Shown: positions 10,051-18,838 of the stretch, in pieces | Layout of the letters: every line of letters starts with the position of its first letter | How positions within the stretch are numbered: the stretch's first letter is position 1 | Assembly: GCF_946479965.1 (NCBI RefSeq) | Contig: NZ_CAMLHX010000003.1 | Coordinates: 77,740-141,739, forward strand | DNA from: an uncultured Mucilaginibacter sp. | Lineage (GTDB): Bacteria; Bacteroidota; Bacteroidia; Sphingobacteriales; Sphingobacteriaceae | Direction of reading: 5' to 3' | DNA length: 64,000 bases | Made by a program: the position numbers and the translations under genes | The notes under the pieces: generated by a model | What the model was told of the DNA's origin: nothing | Seen by the model: only the letters and a program-made list of their open reading frames with translations | Databases searched by the model: none

Positions 10051-10407
10051 ATGAAAAAAATATTATTAGTAGCAGCGTTTGGATTAGGTATAAGCGCCGT
10101 TAGCTTTGCTCAAGGTCCGCCAAGAAGAACTCCCGAAGAACAGGTTACACAATTAAAAACCCAAGTTAGCGGTATTACTGATGCCCAGGCGGCGAAGTTG
10201 AAATTGGTCTTCGAATCGCAAGCGAAATCAATGGACAGTTTGATGAACGGTGGTGGTATGCAAGGCGGCTTTGAAGGCTTTCAAAAATTAATGACAGCTA
10301 ATGACGCCAAAATAAAAGCTGTTCTTAACCCTGAGCAGGTTGCAGCTTACCAAAAACAAATTGATGCCCGTAACGAACGTTTCAAACAATTTCAGCCAGG
10401 TAACTAA
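10051..10407 (+). CDS. small secreted protein, array copy 2
   Basis: 118 residues, 17 nt after copy 1. Same plan: signal peptide ending SFAQ, PPRRTPEEQVTQLKTQ, ITDAQAAKLKLVF and LNPEQVAAYQKQ. The middle is more divergent and glycine-rich (NGGGMQGGFEGF), replacing the SLRTAVGDDM segment of copy 1. Its Q-V-T-Q-L-K-T-Q helix is shared with copies 5 and 6, suggesting duplication followed by exchange of segments. Function unknown; periplasmic by its signal peptide. Confidence 0.8.
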   Translation: MKKILLVAAFGLGISAVSFAQGPPRRTPEEQVTQLKTQVSGITDAQAAKLKLVFESQAKSMDSLMNGGGMQGGFEGFQKLMTANDAKIKAVLNPEQVAAYQKQIDARNERFKQFQPGN

Positions 10408-10422
10408 TAAATTAAAAGGAAC

Positions 10423-10773
10423 ATGAAAAAAGTATTATTAGTATGCGCTTTTGTATTAGGTATAAGCGCCGTTAGTTTTGCTCAAGGCCCACCGTCTCCC
10501 GCAGAAAGATTAGCCGCGTTAAAAACGTCATTATCCTTAAACGATGCACAAGTGGCAAAAGCTAAAGTGATATATGATGCGCAAGGCAAAAGCACGGACA
10601 GTTTGAGAAGTGCTGCTGGTGACAATATGTCTGCAATGATGCCTAAGTACATAAAATTGGTGGAAGCCACCAATGCAAAGATAAAAGCTATACTAACGCC
10701 GGAGCAAACGCCTATTTTTCAGAAACAAGTAGATGCCACGAACGAACGCCTTAAACAGATGAGTGGCAATTAA
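10423..10773 (+). CDS. small secreted protein, array copy 3
   Basis: 116 residues, 15 nt after copy 2. It carries the AERLAALKTSLSLNDAQVAKAKVIYDAQ helix that is nearly identical in copy 4, so copies 3 and 4 are the most recent duplicates. The end is LTPEQTPIFQKQVDATNERLKQMSGN. The signal peptide ends SFAQ. The second helix (SLRSAAGDNM) matches copy 1 rather than copy 4. Confidence 0.8.
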   Translation: MKKVLLVCAFVLGISAVSFAQGPPSPAERLAALKTSLSLNDAQVAKAKVIYDAQGKSTDSLRSAAGDNMSAMMPKYIKLVEATNAKIKAILTPEQTPIFQKQVDATNERLKQMSGN

Positions 10774-10789
10774 TTAAATTAAAAACGAG

Positions 10790-11134
10790 ATGAAAAAAAT
10801 ATTATTAATAGCCGCGTTTGTATTAGGTATAAGCGCCGCTAGTTTTGCACAAGGCCCTTCTCCCGAAGAAAGATTAGCCGCGTTAAAAACATCATTGTCA
10901 TTAACAGATGCACAAGTTGCAAAAGCTAAAGTTATATATGATGCGCAAGCCAAAAGCATAGATAGTTTAATGAGTTCTGGTGGCGACATGCAAGCCAACT
11001 TTCCTAAAGTAATTAAAATGCTTGATGCTTCAAACACCAAGATAAAAGCTTTTTTAACGCCTGAGCAAGCTCCTATTTTCCAAAAGCAAGTTGATGCGAT
11101 GAACGAACGTTTTAAGCAAATGGGCGGTAATTAA
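10790..11134 (+). CDS. small secreted protein, array copy 4
   Basis: 114 residues, 16 nt after copy 3 and its closest relative over the first 60 residues and at the C-terminus (LTPEQAPIFQKQVDAMNERFKQMGGN). It differs by a short deletion after the signal peptide and by a copy-2-like SLMSSGGDM segment. All copies conserve a central D-S-L around residue 55-60, which may be structural. Confidence 0.8.
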   Translation: MKKILLIAAFVLGISAASFAQGPSPEERLAALKTSLSLTDAQVAKAKVIYDAQAKSIDSLMSSGGDMQANFPKVIKMLDASNTKIKAFLTPEQAPIFQKQVDAMNERFKQMGGN

Positions 11135-11167
11135 TTATTAATAAACCAAATTAAACAGAATAGAAAA

Positions 11168-11518
11168 ATGAAAAGAGTATTATTAGTATGCGCCCTGGCA
11201 TTAGGCTTCAGCGCAGCAAGTTTCGCACAAGGTCCTCCACAAAGAACACCTGATGAACGCGTTACGCAATTAAAAACTCAAGTTGCCGGCATTACTGATG
11301 CACAGGCTGCAAAGATTAAACTAGTTTACGAAGCTGCAGGCAAAACCCAGGATAGTTTAATGAAGGCTATGCAAAATGGTGGTGATCAGGAGACTGTTAG
11401 GGCCTCTTTTATGAAAATGAGAGAAGGAACTAACGCTAAAATTAAGGCTGTTTTAACACCTGAGCAAGTTACTGCTTTCGATAAGATACCTGCAAGGGGT
11501 CCAGGTGGCCCACGTTAA
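11168..11518 (+). CDS. small secreted protein, array copy 5
   Basis: 116 residues, 33 nt after copy 4, the widest gap in the array. The signal peptide starts MKRV rather than MKKx. The central DSLMKAMQNGGDQE segment is unique, and the C-terminus is shortened to DKIPARGPGGPR, lacking the QKQVDA helix of copies 1-4. The RGPGG tail is shared with copy 6. Confidence 0.8.
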   Translation: MKRVLLVCALALGFSAASFAQGPPQRTPDERVTQLKTQVAGITDAQAAKIKLVYEAAGKTQDSLMKAMQNGGDQETVRASFMKMREGTNAKIKAVLTPEQVTAFDKIPARGPGGPR

Positions 11519-11542
11519 TAAATAATATTAAAACAAAAAAAC

Positions 11543-11905
11543 ATGAAAAAAATAATGTTAGTATGCGCCTTTGTATTAGGCGTTAGCGCTGTTAGCTTTG
11601 CACAAGGCGGCAGACCACAAAGAACTCCTGAGGAGCAAGTTACACAGTTGAAAACTCAACTTACAGGTATTACAGATGCGCAATCAGCGAAGTTGCTTGT
11701 TATTTATCAGGCTCAAACCAAAAGCATGGATAGCTTAAGAACTGCCGCCAATGGCGATATGGCTTCTGTGAGAGAGAAAAGAGCTCCGCTTACCGCGGCT
11801 TACAACGCAAAAATTAAAGCTGTTTTGACTCCTGAACAAGCAACCGCTTTTCAGAAAATGGTTGATGAGCGTGCTGCAAGGGGCCCAGGTGGCGGTCCTC
11901 GCTAG
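11543..11905 (+). CDS. small secreted protein, array copy 6
   Basis: 120 residues, last of the array, followed by a strong terminator. It combines the N-terminal half of copies 2 and 5 (PQRTPEEQVTQLKTQ), the central part of copy 1 (SAKLLVIYQAQTKSMDSLRTA) and the Gly/Pro/Arg-rich tail of copy 5 (ERAARGPGGGPR). This mosaic is the clearest sign of recombination between copies. Confidence 0.8.
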   Translation: MKKIMLVCAFVLGVSAVSFAQGGRPQRTPEEQVTQLKTQLTGITDAQSAKLLVIYQAQTKSMDSLRTAANGDMASVREKRAPLTAAYNAKIKAVLTPEQATAFQKMVDERAARGPGGGPR

Positions 11906-11925
11906 TCATTATTAATAGATTTTTA

Positions 11926-11957
11926 AAAGCCTTCCGATAAACCGGAAGGCTTTTTTT
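11926..11957 (+). terminator. Rho-independent terminator after the six-gene array
   Basis: A perfect 12-bp stem, AAAAGCCTTCCG (11926-11937) and CGGAAGGCTTTT (11943-11954), loop ATAAC, followed by more T's. It closes the array about 20 nt after the last stop and about 25 nt before bioF, so bioF must start from its own promoter or by read-through. Confidence 0.9.
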
Positions 11958-11980
11958 ATTTTAGCTGAAATTTACTCCAA

Positions 11981-13099
11981 TTGAAAGCAGCAGAAACCTT
12001 TATGCAAGGCAGGTTAAACGAACGGATAAGCAAAAGCAACTACCGTGTACTACGACCTGAAAATAAACAGATAGATTTTTGCTCTAACGATTACCTCGGT
12101 TTCGCACGTTCCGCTGAACTTAAAAAAGCGATTAAGCGTGAATGCAGTGCAAATCATGCGCTTAATGGCGCAACCGGATCTAGATTAATATCCGGTAATT
12201 TAGTATATACTGAGGCCGTTGAACAACAAATTGCACAATGGTTTGGTAACGAAGCCTCGCTCTTGTTTAATTCGGGCTACGATGCCAATGTAGGGCTCCT
12301 CTCTTCTTTACCCCAGCGTGGCGACACCGTTATTTGCGATGAACTGATCCATGCCTCCGCCATAGATGGGGCACGCTTAAGTCACGCAAACAGGTACACA
12401 TTCACTCATAATGATGTGGACAGCCTTGAAATTAAATTAAAAAATGCTAAAGGCGTATGCTATGTGGTGATTGAAAGTGTATACTCTATGGATGGAGACA
12501 GCCCCCCACTTTTGGAAATTGTTGAGATGGTTGAAAAATACAACGCGCACCTGATAGTGGACGAAGCACATGCCTTTGGCTTATATAAACAGGGTTTGAT
12601 AAACGAACTTAACTTACAGCACCGCGTATTTGCGCGTGTTGTAACTTTTGGCAAAGCACTAGGGTGTCATGGTGCCGCGGTAGTTGGCGGCACTATATTG
12701 AGGAACTATCTTATTAACTTCGCCCGTTCTTTTATTTATACAACTGCCGCACCTTTCCACCAGGTAGCAGCTATAAAAGCGGCGATGGAACTTTTAAACA
12801 GATCTGACGATGTAATTGAGAAGTTAAAGCAGAATATAGCCTTGTTTAAAGCCTCTTTGTCGCCCGCGGTATTGGAGGTAATGCCACCGAGTAACAGCGC
12901 TATCCAATGTATTATATTAACAAGCGCTTTAAAAGCAACTACTATGGCTGCCGTTTTACAAGACAAACGTTTTGATGTACGCGCTATATTAAGCCCCACT
13001 GTTGCCGAGGGTAGTGAACGATTGCGTATATGCCTGCACGCGTTCAATACAGAAGCGCAAATAAGAAAACTTACCGAAATAATAAACCCTTTAGTATGA
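11981..13099 (+). CDS. bioF: 8-amino-7-oxononanoate synthase
   Basis: 372 residues, a PLP-dependent alpha-oxoamine synthase that condenses pimeloyl-ACP/CoA with L-alanine to KAPA in biotin synthesis. Landmarks are NDYLGFARS near residue 38, GATGSRLISGN near 64, the active-site DEAHAFGLY near 194 and the PLP lysine in TFGKALGCHGAAV near 224. The frame opens with TTG at 11981 (KAAETFMQGRL); an ATG at 12002 is the alternative start. Its stop overlaps the bioD start (ATGA). A neighbouring bioD makes BioF more likely than the paralogous 2-amino-3-ketobutyrate ligase. Confidence 0.92.
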   Translation: MKAAETFMQGRLNERISKSNYRVLRPENKQIDFCSNDYLGFARSAELKKAIKRECSANHALNGATGSRLISGNLVYTEAVEQQIAQWFGNEASLLFNSGYDANVGLLSSLPQRGDTVICDELIHASAIDGARLSHANRYTFTHNDVDSLEIKLKNAKGVCYVVIESVYSMDGDSPPLLEIVEMVEKYNAHLIVDEAHAFGLYKQGLINELNLQHRVFARVVTFGKALGCHGAAVVGGTILRNYLINFARSFIYTTAAPFHQVAAIKAAMELLNRSDDVIEKLKQNIALFKASLSPAVLEVMPPSNSAIQCIILTSALKATTMAAVLQDKRFDVRAILSPTVAEGSERLRICLHAFNTEAQIRKLTEIINPLV

Positions 13100-13704
13100 A
13101 GGAAAAACCATTATTTATAACAGGCATTGGCACAGGTATAGGCAAAACGGTTGTTGCAGCTATTTTGACTGAATCGTTAAATGCTGATTATTGGAAGCCC
13201 GTACAGTCCGGAGATTTGGATAACAGCGACACCATAAAGGTAAAGAGTTTAATTTCCAATAGTAAAACCATATTCCATCCGGAAACCTATCGTTTAACTC
13301 AGCCTTTTTCTCCGCATAAATCAGCCGCGCTGGATGGTGTGGAGATTGACCTGAACACTTTTGAAATACCCCAAACTAACAATCCGTTAATAATAGAGGG
13401 TGCCGGTGGCTTAATGGTGCCTTTGAACAATAAGGATCTGATGATAGACCTGATAGAAAAACTGAATGCTGAAGTAGTATTGGTTATTCAGCATTATTTA
13501 GGCAGCATTAACCATTCCATCCTATCGCTACAGGCTTTATATAGCCGTAATATCGCCGTACGAGCTATTATATTTAATGGGGAAAGCGATACTTATTCAG
13601 AAGAGATCATAAAAAAACATTCAAAGGGTGAGCGCGTAGTGTCTATTCCTCAACTTTTAACCTTAGATAAACAAAGCATTGCGTCGCAAAATATCGTAAT
13701 TTAG
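13096..13704 (+). CDS. bioD: dethiobiotin synthetase
   Basis: 202 residues from the ATG that overlaps the bioF stop by four bases; the longer open frame upstream is only read-through of bioF sequence. BioD closes the ureido ring of dethiobiotin from DAPA, CO2 and ATP. The P-loop is GIGTGIGKTVVAA at about residues 8-20. EGAGGLMVPLN near 110 and the HYLGSINHS segment near 136 are family features. bioA and bioB are not in this window, so the biotin pathway is split in this genome. Confidence 0.93.
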   Translation: MKEKPLFITGIGTGIGKTVVAAILTESLNADYWKPVQSGDLDNSDTIKVKSLISNSKTIFHPETYRLTQPFSPHKSAALDGVEIDLNTFEIPQTNNPLIIEGAGGLMVPLNNKDLMIDLIEKLNAEVVLVIQHYLGSINHSILSLQALYSRNIAVRAIIFNGESDTYSEEIIKKHSKGERVVSIPQLLTLDKQSIASQNIVI

Positions 13705-13716
13705 GCTAATCTATTT

Positions 13717-14604
13717 ATGAAGAGTATAGCAGTTATCGGTTCGGGAACAATGGGCAATGGCATAGCGCATATCTTTGCTTTGTATGACTTTAACGTTATA
13801 CTTATTGACGTTGATCCATCGGCGCTTGAACGGGCCCTGCAAACCATATCGCGCAATATGGATAAACAGATCAACAAAGAAGTCATCACTGAAAAGGATA
13901 AAGAACTGGCTTTAAGCCGTATAAAAACATCAGCTTTATTAAGCGATATCCCTGCAGATACTGAACTTGTTATTGAAGCGGCTACCGAAAATAAAGCGAT
14001 TAAACTGGACATATTTACGCAGTTAAGTCAAATTTGCAGCAACAAAACTGTATTAGCTTCCAACACATCTTCTATATCAATTACCGAAATTGCTGCTGTA
14101 ACTAAATCGCCTCAACGTGTTGTGGGTATGCACTTTATGAATCCGGTTCCGTTAATGAAACTGGTTGAAGTAATACGTGGGAAACACACCTCGGATGACG
14201 TTACCGCCAAAATTATGGAGGTAACGCGACAACTCGACAAAATACCTGTTGAGGTAAATGACGCGCCTGGTTTTATTGCTAATCGTATATTAATGCCCAT
14301 GATAAATGAGGCGATTTACGCTTTAGCCGAAGGCGTGTCTGGCGTTACAGAGATTGATACCGTTATGAAGCTGGGAATGTCGCATCCTATGGGCCCGCTG
14401 CAATTAGCAGATTTTATTGGTCTTGATGTTTGCCTGGCAATAATGAATGTTTTATATGAAGGATTCAATAATCCCAAATACACCCCCTGCCCTCTTTTGG
14501 TTGATATGGTTGCCGCGGGATATTTAGGTGTAAAATCAGGGAGCGGATTTTATGATCACTCAACAAAAACCAAGGAGTTGATAGTTGCGGCTAAATTCAG
14601 ATAA
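13717..14604 (+). CDS. 3-hydroxybutyryl-CoA dehydrogenase
   Basis: 295 residues, NAD(P)-dependent 3-hydroxyacyl-CoA dehydrogenase of the short PaaH/Hbd type. The Rossmann motif GSGTMGNGIAHIFA is at residues 8-21. The catalytic His is in HFMNPVPLMKLVE near 138-150, with NRILMPMINEAIYAL near 190 in the C-terminal helical domain. It starts 12 nt after bioD and may be co-transcribed. A metabolic link with biotin (acyl-CoA chemistry) is possible but not shown. It could act in butyrate/PHB-type metabolism or fatty-acid oxidation. Confidence 0.92.
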   Translation: MKSIAVIGSGTMGNGIAHIFALYDFNVILIDVDPSALERALQTISRNMDKQINKEVITEKDKELALSRIKTSALLSDIPADTELVIEAATENKAIKLDIFTQLSQICSNKTVLASNTSSISITEIAAVTKSPQRVVGMHFMNPVPLMKLVEVIRGKHTSDDVTAKIMEVTRQLDKIPVEVNDAPGFIANRILMPMINEAIYALAEGVSGVTEIDTVMKLGMSHPMGPLQLADFIGLDVCLAIMNVLYEGFNNPKYTPCPLLVDMVAAGYLGVKSGSGFYDHSTKTKELIVAAKFR

Positions 14605-14759
14605 CGATATTAAAAAGTTTATATAATGCCTCGTTTGCTGATAAACCTTATAAAACGGAATAAAAAAAGTAGCTTTACTATAGATATTGAAACCCATTGC
14701 CTGTAAAAAACGTTAATAGGGTTATAAATTATAACCGCTTAAATGAAACTATCTTATCA

Positions 14760-15467
14760 ATGGTTATCCGGATAAAATACATACTACTGTTTTCTTTTAC
14801 CTTATTAGTTTGCAAAACCGGTTATGGTCAGGCCGTTGCAACCCGGGCCAGTATAATTACCGAGCTTTCCAACATCAATCTGCAACGCCTTATTGATACA
14901 GCTATAGCAAATTACCCGCGCGTACGCTATTTTCAACATCGGGTTGAAGCAGCTTCAAGTAATATATCTAAAAATAAGGCTGCGTGGTTTGATGCTTTAA
15001 CGCTATCGTACGTATACCAGCCCGGTGTTGTTAGTGTTAATCCGGTTAACCCTACCAATACCTATTTTAAGGGTGCACAAGTAGGTGTTTTTTTAAACGT
15101 GGGCAATATAATAGCCAGGCCATGGATTATAAAACAGTCAAAACAGGAAATGATGGCTGTTGAGAGTGAGCGCGACGAATATCTGATAACACTTACTACT
15201 GAAGTAAAAAGGAGGTTTTATCTGTATGTTCAGCGCGTGGGCCAGTTAAAATTGCAAGTAAGAGCTGCAGAAGATGCAGAAACATATTTAAAAGATGTAA
15301 AATTTAAGTTTGAAAAAGGTGAAGAAACTTTTGACAGTTATAGTAAGGTATTAATACAGCTAACAGAGCATCACCAAACTTTGGTACAAGCAGAGGCTGC
15401 TGTATTTATTGCAAAAGCCGACCTTGAAGAACTTATAGGCACTAAACTGGAAAATATTATTAAATAG
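14760..15467 (+). CDS. half-length TolC-like outer-membrane protein of the EPS locus
   Basis: 235 residues from the ATG at 14760, which gives a clean signal peptide (to about residue 24, GYGQ); the TTG-started extension upstream is unlikely. The rest has the long amphipathic helices of TolC-family proteins: NLQRLIDTAIANYPRV near 38, and AAEDAETYLKDVKFKFEKGEE followed by AEAAVFIAKADLEELIGT at the end. Normal TolC proteins have two such repeats and about 450 residues, so this is one repeat only. Its stop abuts the start of the Wzc-like gene without a gap, implying coupled translation and a joint role in polymer export. Confidence 0.75.
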   Translation: MVIRIKYILLFSFTLLVCKTGYGQAVATRASIITELSNINLQRLIDTAIANYPRVRYFQHRVEAASSNISKNKAAWFDALTLSYVYQPGVVSVNPVNPTNTYFKGAQVGVFLNVGNIIARPWIIKQSKQEMMAVESERDEYLITLTTEVKRRFYLYVQRVGQLKLQVRAAEDAETYLKDVKFKFEKGEETFDSYSKVLIQLTEHHQTLVQAEAAVFIAKADLEELIGTKLENIIK

Positions 15468-17627
15468 ATGGAGCTGAGCAGCTTTTTACGCGTGTTAAAA
15501 AAACACAGGTTCACTATTGTGATCATTCCGGTTATTACCGTCATCATCACTTATTTTTTAGTGCGCAACCAGGCTAATTCCTACCTTTCTCAAGCTAAAA
15601 TAGCTACCGGAATAGTCGATCAGACCCAAAGGAGCTTAAGCGACATTGGTGGTGGTGCCCAGGAATCAGAAATAAACCAGGAGTTTGCCAACCTGGTGGA
15701 GATGCTTCGCTCAAAACGAATGCTTGATCAGGTTGCTTATAAGCTGATGATCCATGATTTAACCAGCGATAAGCCTTTCCGCGAGCCAAGCAAATTATTG
15801 CAAACGTTAAATGCAGATGCCAAAAAACATGCAATTGAAGTTTATACCGATCTTTATAAAAAGCGGCAGGCGCTTTCTTTATTTAATCAAGATCAGAATG
15901 GCCTGAATAAATTGCTTACTTCGATGAAGTATGATGATAAATCGCTGCTTGATAAGTTACTTGTTTATCGTCTGCAAAACAGCGATTATATAAGCGTGGA
16001 GTTTGGTTCGGAAAACCCGGAACTTTCTGCTATTGTTGTTAATACGCTTTGTAATGAATTTATAGGTTATTACGGTGAGTTGGTGAAAAACAACCAGCAG
16101 AAATCCGTAGACTTTTTATACAATTTATTACAAGTTAAGCGGGATACGCTTAGCGCTAAAATGCTTGCGCTGAAAAATTATAAAACGCGTAATCACGTAT
16201 TAAACCTTAATGAAAAGGCAAAAGCACTATACGGGCAAATGGCCGATTTTGAAACTAAACGTGAGGAAGTTGAAAAGGTGGCCCGCTCTACCGACGCAGC
16301 GATTGATAGTATTGACAGGCAATTTGACCCTCGGGTTCGCCGCTATAGCGAAAGCAACAAATTAGGAGTTACACAGGACGTGATCTCTGCACAAGCCCAG
16401 TTGCACGCGGCAAATGATGCTTACGTGGAGAGTGGTTTTAACCCACGTTATCAGCGCAAAGTTGATTCACTAAAAAATGTCGTATCTAATAGATTGGGGA
16501 CATTGTCTGACAAGTATGTTATTAATCCGCTTTCAACCAAGCAGGATTTGGTTGACCAGCGCCTTAGTCTTCAGGTTCAGAATGACCTGGCAAAAAACAG
16601 CTCCGGTAGCATTAATAAAGAAATAAACAGGCTTAACAGCAAATTTGACGACCTGGTGCCACACGAGGCTGCTACACAATCCTTAGAAAGAGCGGTTGAT
16701 ATTGCCAGCGAAGAGTACATGGAGATATTGCAGAAATACAACCAGGCAAACTTAGAAGCAAGTTTTACTACCAAATTGCGTTTGCTGGAAGTTGCTGAGC
16801 CCGGACTTGCACAACCGTCAAAAAAGATGTTGTTAGTGATAATTGCGGGGGTTGCCAGCTTTATAGCATGCATAGCTGTGTTATTTATCCTCTTCTTTTT
16901 GGATAACAGCATAAAAAATGCCCGCGAACTGGCCAATTATACCAAAGCACCGGTATTAGGTAATTTAAACAGGTTATCTGACGCAGCAATAGACTTACGC
17001 AACATTTGGGAAAACAGTCAAAGCAACGACGACCTTAAAAGATTTAAGGACCTGATGCGTGCTACCCGTTTTGAAATAGACAGTGAATTAAAAGATAGCA
17101 AGCTATTATTGATCAACAGTCTAGCAGCGGGAGAAGGGAAAACCTTTGTCGCACTTAACCTCGCTTATGCCTACGCCCAGGTTAATAAAAAGGTATTACT
17201 TATTGATGGTAATTTTGGTAATCCTGCCATCACCAATTCTGTAAAACCTAAATTGTTTTTAGAAGACATGCTTAACGGCAATGGCGAAACTCCCATGCCG
17301 GCGGCAACTCAGCGGATAACTTTTATAGGTAATAAAGGTGGAGACACTTCAATATTAGAGTTAAGCAGCGAACAGCGGATAAATGATGTATTGCAATCGT
17401 TAAAAACAATGTTCGATATAATAATAATTGAAGCACCTGCTCTTGATGCCTTGAATCGCTCTAAAGAAATGAGCTTATTTGCTGAGAAAATACTTACTGT
17501 TTTTGAAGCTAATAAGAAAATTACCCAGGCAGGTAAGCATCATGTTGACTACCTGAAAAATCAGAACGATAAGTTTATTGGCTGGGTAGTTAATTTGGTT
17601 AATAAAGAAGAGTTAATAAGCGAATAG
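15468..17627 (+). CDS. Wzc/GumC-like polysaccharide co-polymerase with degenerate kinase domain
   Basis: 719 residues. TM1 lies at about 15-32, followed by a long periplasmic Wzz/GNVR region with coiled-coil helices (about 60-440), TM2 at about 447-469, and a cytosolic P-loop domain to the end. Walker A is AAGEGKT with Lys558. Walker A' is LLIDGNFGNP, keeping the first Asp. The Walker B segment reads IIIIEAPAL, with Glu where bacterial tyrosine kinases have Asp, and there is no C-terminal tyrosine cluster. It should control polymer length and transfer across the envelope, but may not autophosphorylate. Confidence 0.85.
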   Translation: MELSSFLRVLKKHRFTIVIIPVITVIITYFLVRNQANSYLSQAKIATGIVDQTQRSLSDIGGGAQESEINQEFANLVEMLRSKRMLDQVAYKLMIHDLTSDKPFREPSKLLQTLNADAKKHAIEVYTDLYKKRQALSLFNQDQNGLNKLLTSMKYDDKSLLDKLLVYRLQNSDYISVEFGSENPELSAIVVNTLCNEFIGYYGELVKNNQQKSVDFLYNLLQVKRDTLSAKMLALKNYKTRNHVLNLNEKAKALYGQMADFETKREEVEKVARSTDAAIDSIDRQFDPRVRRYSESNKLGVTQDVISAQAQLHAANDAYVESGFNPRYQRKVDSLKNVVSNRLGTLSDKYVINPLSTKQDLVDQRLSLQVQNDLAKNSSGSINKEINRLNSKFDDLVPHEAATQSLERAVDIASEEYMEILQKYNQANLEASFTTKLRLLEVAEPGLAQPSKKMLLVIIAGVASFIACIAVLFILFFLDNSIKNARELANYTKAPVLGNLNRLSDAAIDLRNIWENSQSNDDLKRFKDLMRATRFEIDSELKDSKLLLINSLAAGEGKTFVALNLAYAYAQVNKKVLLIDGNFGNPAITNSVKPKLFLEDMLNGNGETPMPAATQRITFIGNKGGDTSILELSSEQRINDVLQSLKTMFDIIIIEAPALDALNRSKEMSLFAEKILTVFEANKKITQAGKHHVDYLKNQNDKFIGWVVNLVNKEELISE

Positions 17628-17647
17628 TGAGTAAAACATCTGCTTAA

Positions 17648-18838
17648 ATGACAATTACCGGCTTTATTTGGATATTGATTCAGGTTTTAATTGGGTACAA
17701 CCTTGTACTACCGGTATGTATTTATATTCTCTCTTTTTTTCGTAAAAACAATACACCCGTACTTGCTTCCGTTGAAGGAGATTACGCCATAATTGTAACA
17801 GCGTATGAGCAGGTTACCCATATCCCGGCGGTTGTACAATCCTTATTGAACTTAAAGCACAATAATTACTTAATTTATATAGTAGCCGACAAATGCGACG
17901 TGAGTACGCTCATATTTAACGATGATCGGGTTATTGTACTTAGACCTGAAACCACCCTTGCAAGTAATACCCGTTCACATTTTTATGCTATTAACAACTT
18001 TAAGCGACCACATGAGCGGCTGACCATTATTGATAGTGATAATTTAGTGCACCCCGATTACGTAACCGAACTGGACAGGTACTTTTATAAAGGATATTTA
18101 GCTGTTCAAGGTATCCGCGAAGCGAAGAATTTAAACACCACCTACGCCTGTTTAGACGGCGCGCGGGATATTTATTACCATTTTTATGATGGTAAACTAT
18201 TATTTAAAGTAGGATCTTCGGCAACTCTCGCCGGCTCGGGCATGGCTTTTACGACTGCTCTTTACCGTGAATGCCTGGAACACTTGGATGTGCAAGGTGC
18301 AGGTTTTGATAAAGTGCTACAATCGCAAATTGTAGGGCGCAATATCAGGATAGCATTTACTGACCGCGCAAAGGTTTACGACGAAAAAACCACCCATTCA
18401 GACCAGTTAGTTAACCAGCGCTCGCGGTGGATCAATACCTGGTTTAAATACTTTAAGTTTGGTTTTGTGCTGGTTGGCAAAGGCATAACTACGCCAAGCT
18501 GGAATCAGTTTCTGTTTGGTTTAATATTGCTCAGGCCTCCCCTGTTCATTTTTCTGCTGCTTTCGTTGCTGTTTTTGTTTGCCAATATATTCATCAGCAT
18601 AACGGCTGCCTTTGTGTGGATGCTTGCCTTTGTGCTATTTATAGCTGGTTTTTATATAGCATTGGCACGGTCAGAAACCGACGCGCGGATATACCGTTCG
18701 CTTATTAATATTCCAAAGTTTATGTTCTTCCAGGTGGTGTCGCTATTAAAAGCGCGCACAGCCAATAAACGTTCTGTTGCTACCAAACACACTTATACCG
18801 GTACCATTGACCAAATAGTTAAAAACGATGAGAGTTAA
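17648..18838 (+). CDS. membrane-bound family 2 glycosyltransferase
   Basis: 396 residues with an N-terminal TM (about 7-28), a GT-A catalytic domain with IIDSDNLVHPDY (DxD-like) near 130, and QRSRW near 257, the QxxRW motif of processive GT2 enzymes. Two or three TM segments follow, from about 285 to 345. The product should add sugars to an EPS chain or lipid-linked intermediate at the inner membrane. It follows the Wzc-like gene by 20 nt and overlaps the small membrane-peptide gene by 11 nt. Confidence 0.87.
   Translation: MTITGFIWILIQVLIGYNLVLPVCIYILSFFRKNNTPVLASVEGDYAIIVTAYEQVTHIPAVVQSLLNLKHNNYLIYIVADKCDVSTLIFNDDRVIVLRPETTLASNTRSHFYAINNFKRPHERLTIIDSDNLVHPDYVTELDRYFYKGYLAVQGIREAKNLNTTYACLDGARDIYYHFYDGKLLFKVGSSATLAGSGMAFTTALYRECLEHLDVQGAGFDKVLQSQIVGRNIRIAFTDRAKVYDEKTTHSDQLVNQRSRWINTWFKYFKFGFVLVGKGITTPSWNQFLFGLILLRPPLFIFLLLSLLFLFANIFISITAAFVWMLAFVLFIAGFYIALARSETDARIYRSLINIPKFMFFQVVSLLKARTANKRSVATKHTYTGTIDQIVKNDES

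Noticed and set aside
13030..13095. 22-codon extension of bioD
   Set aside because: Lies inside bioF; the P-loop protein begins naturally at the ATGA overlap at 13096.
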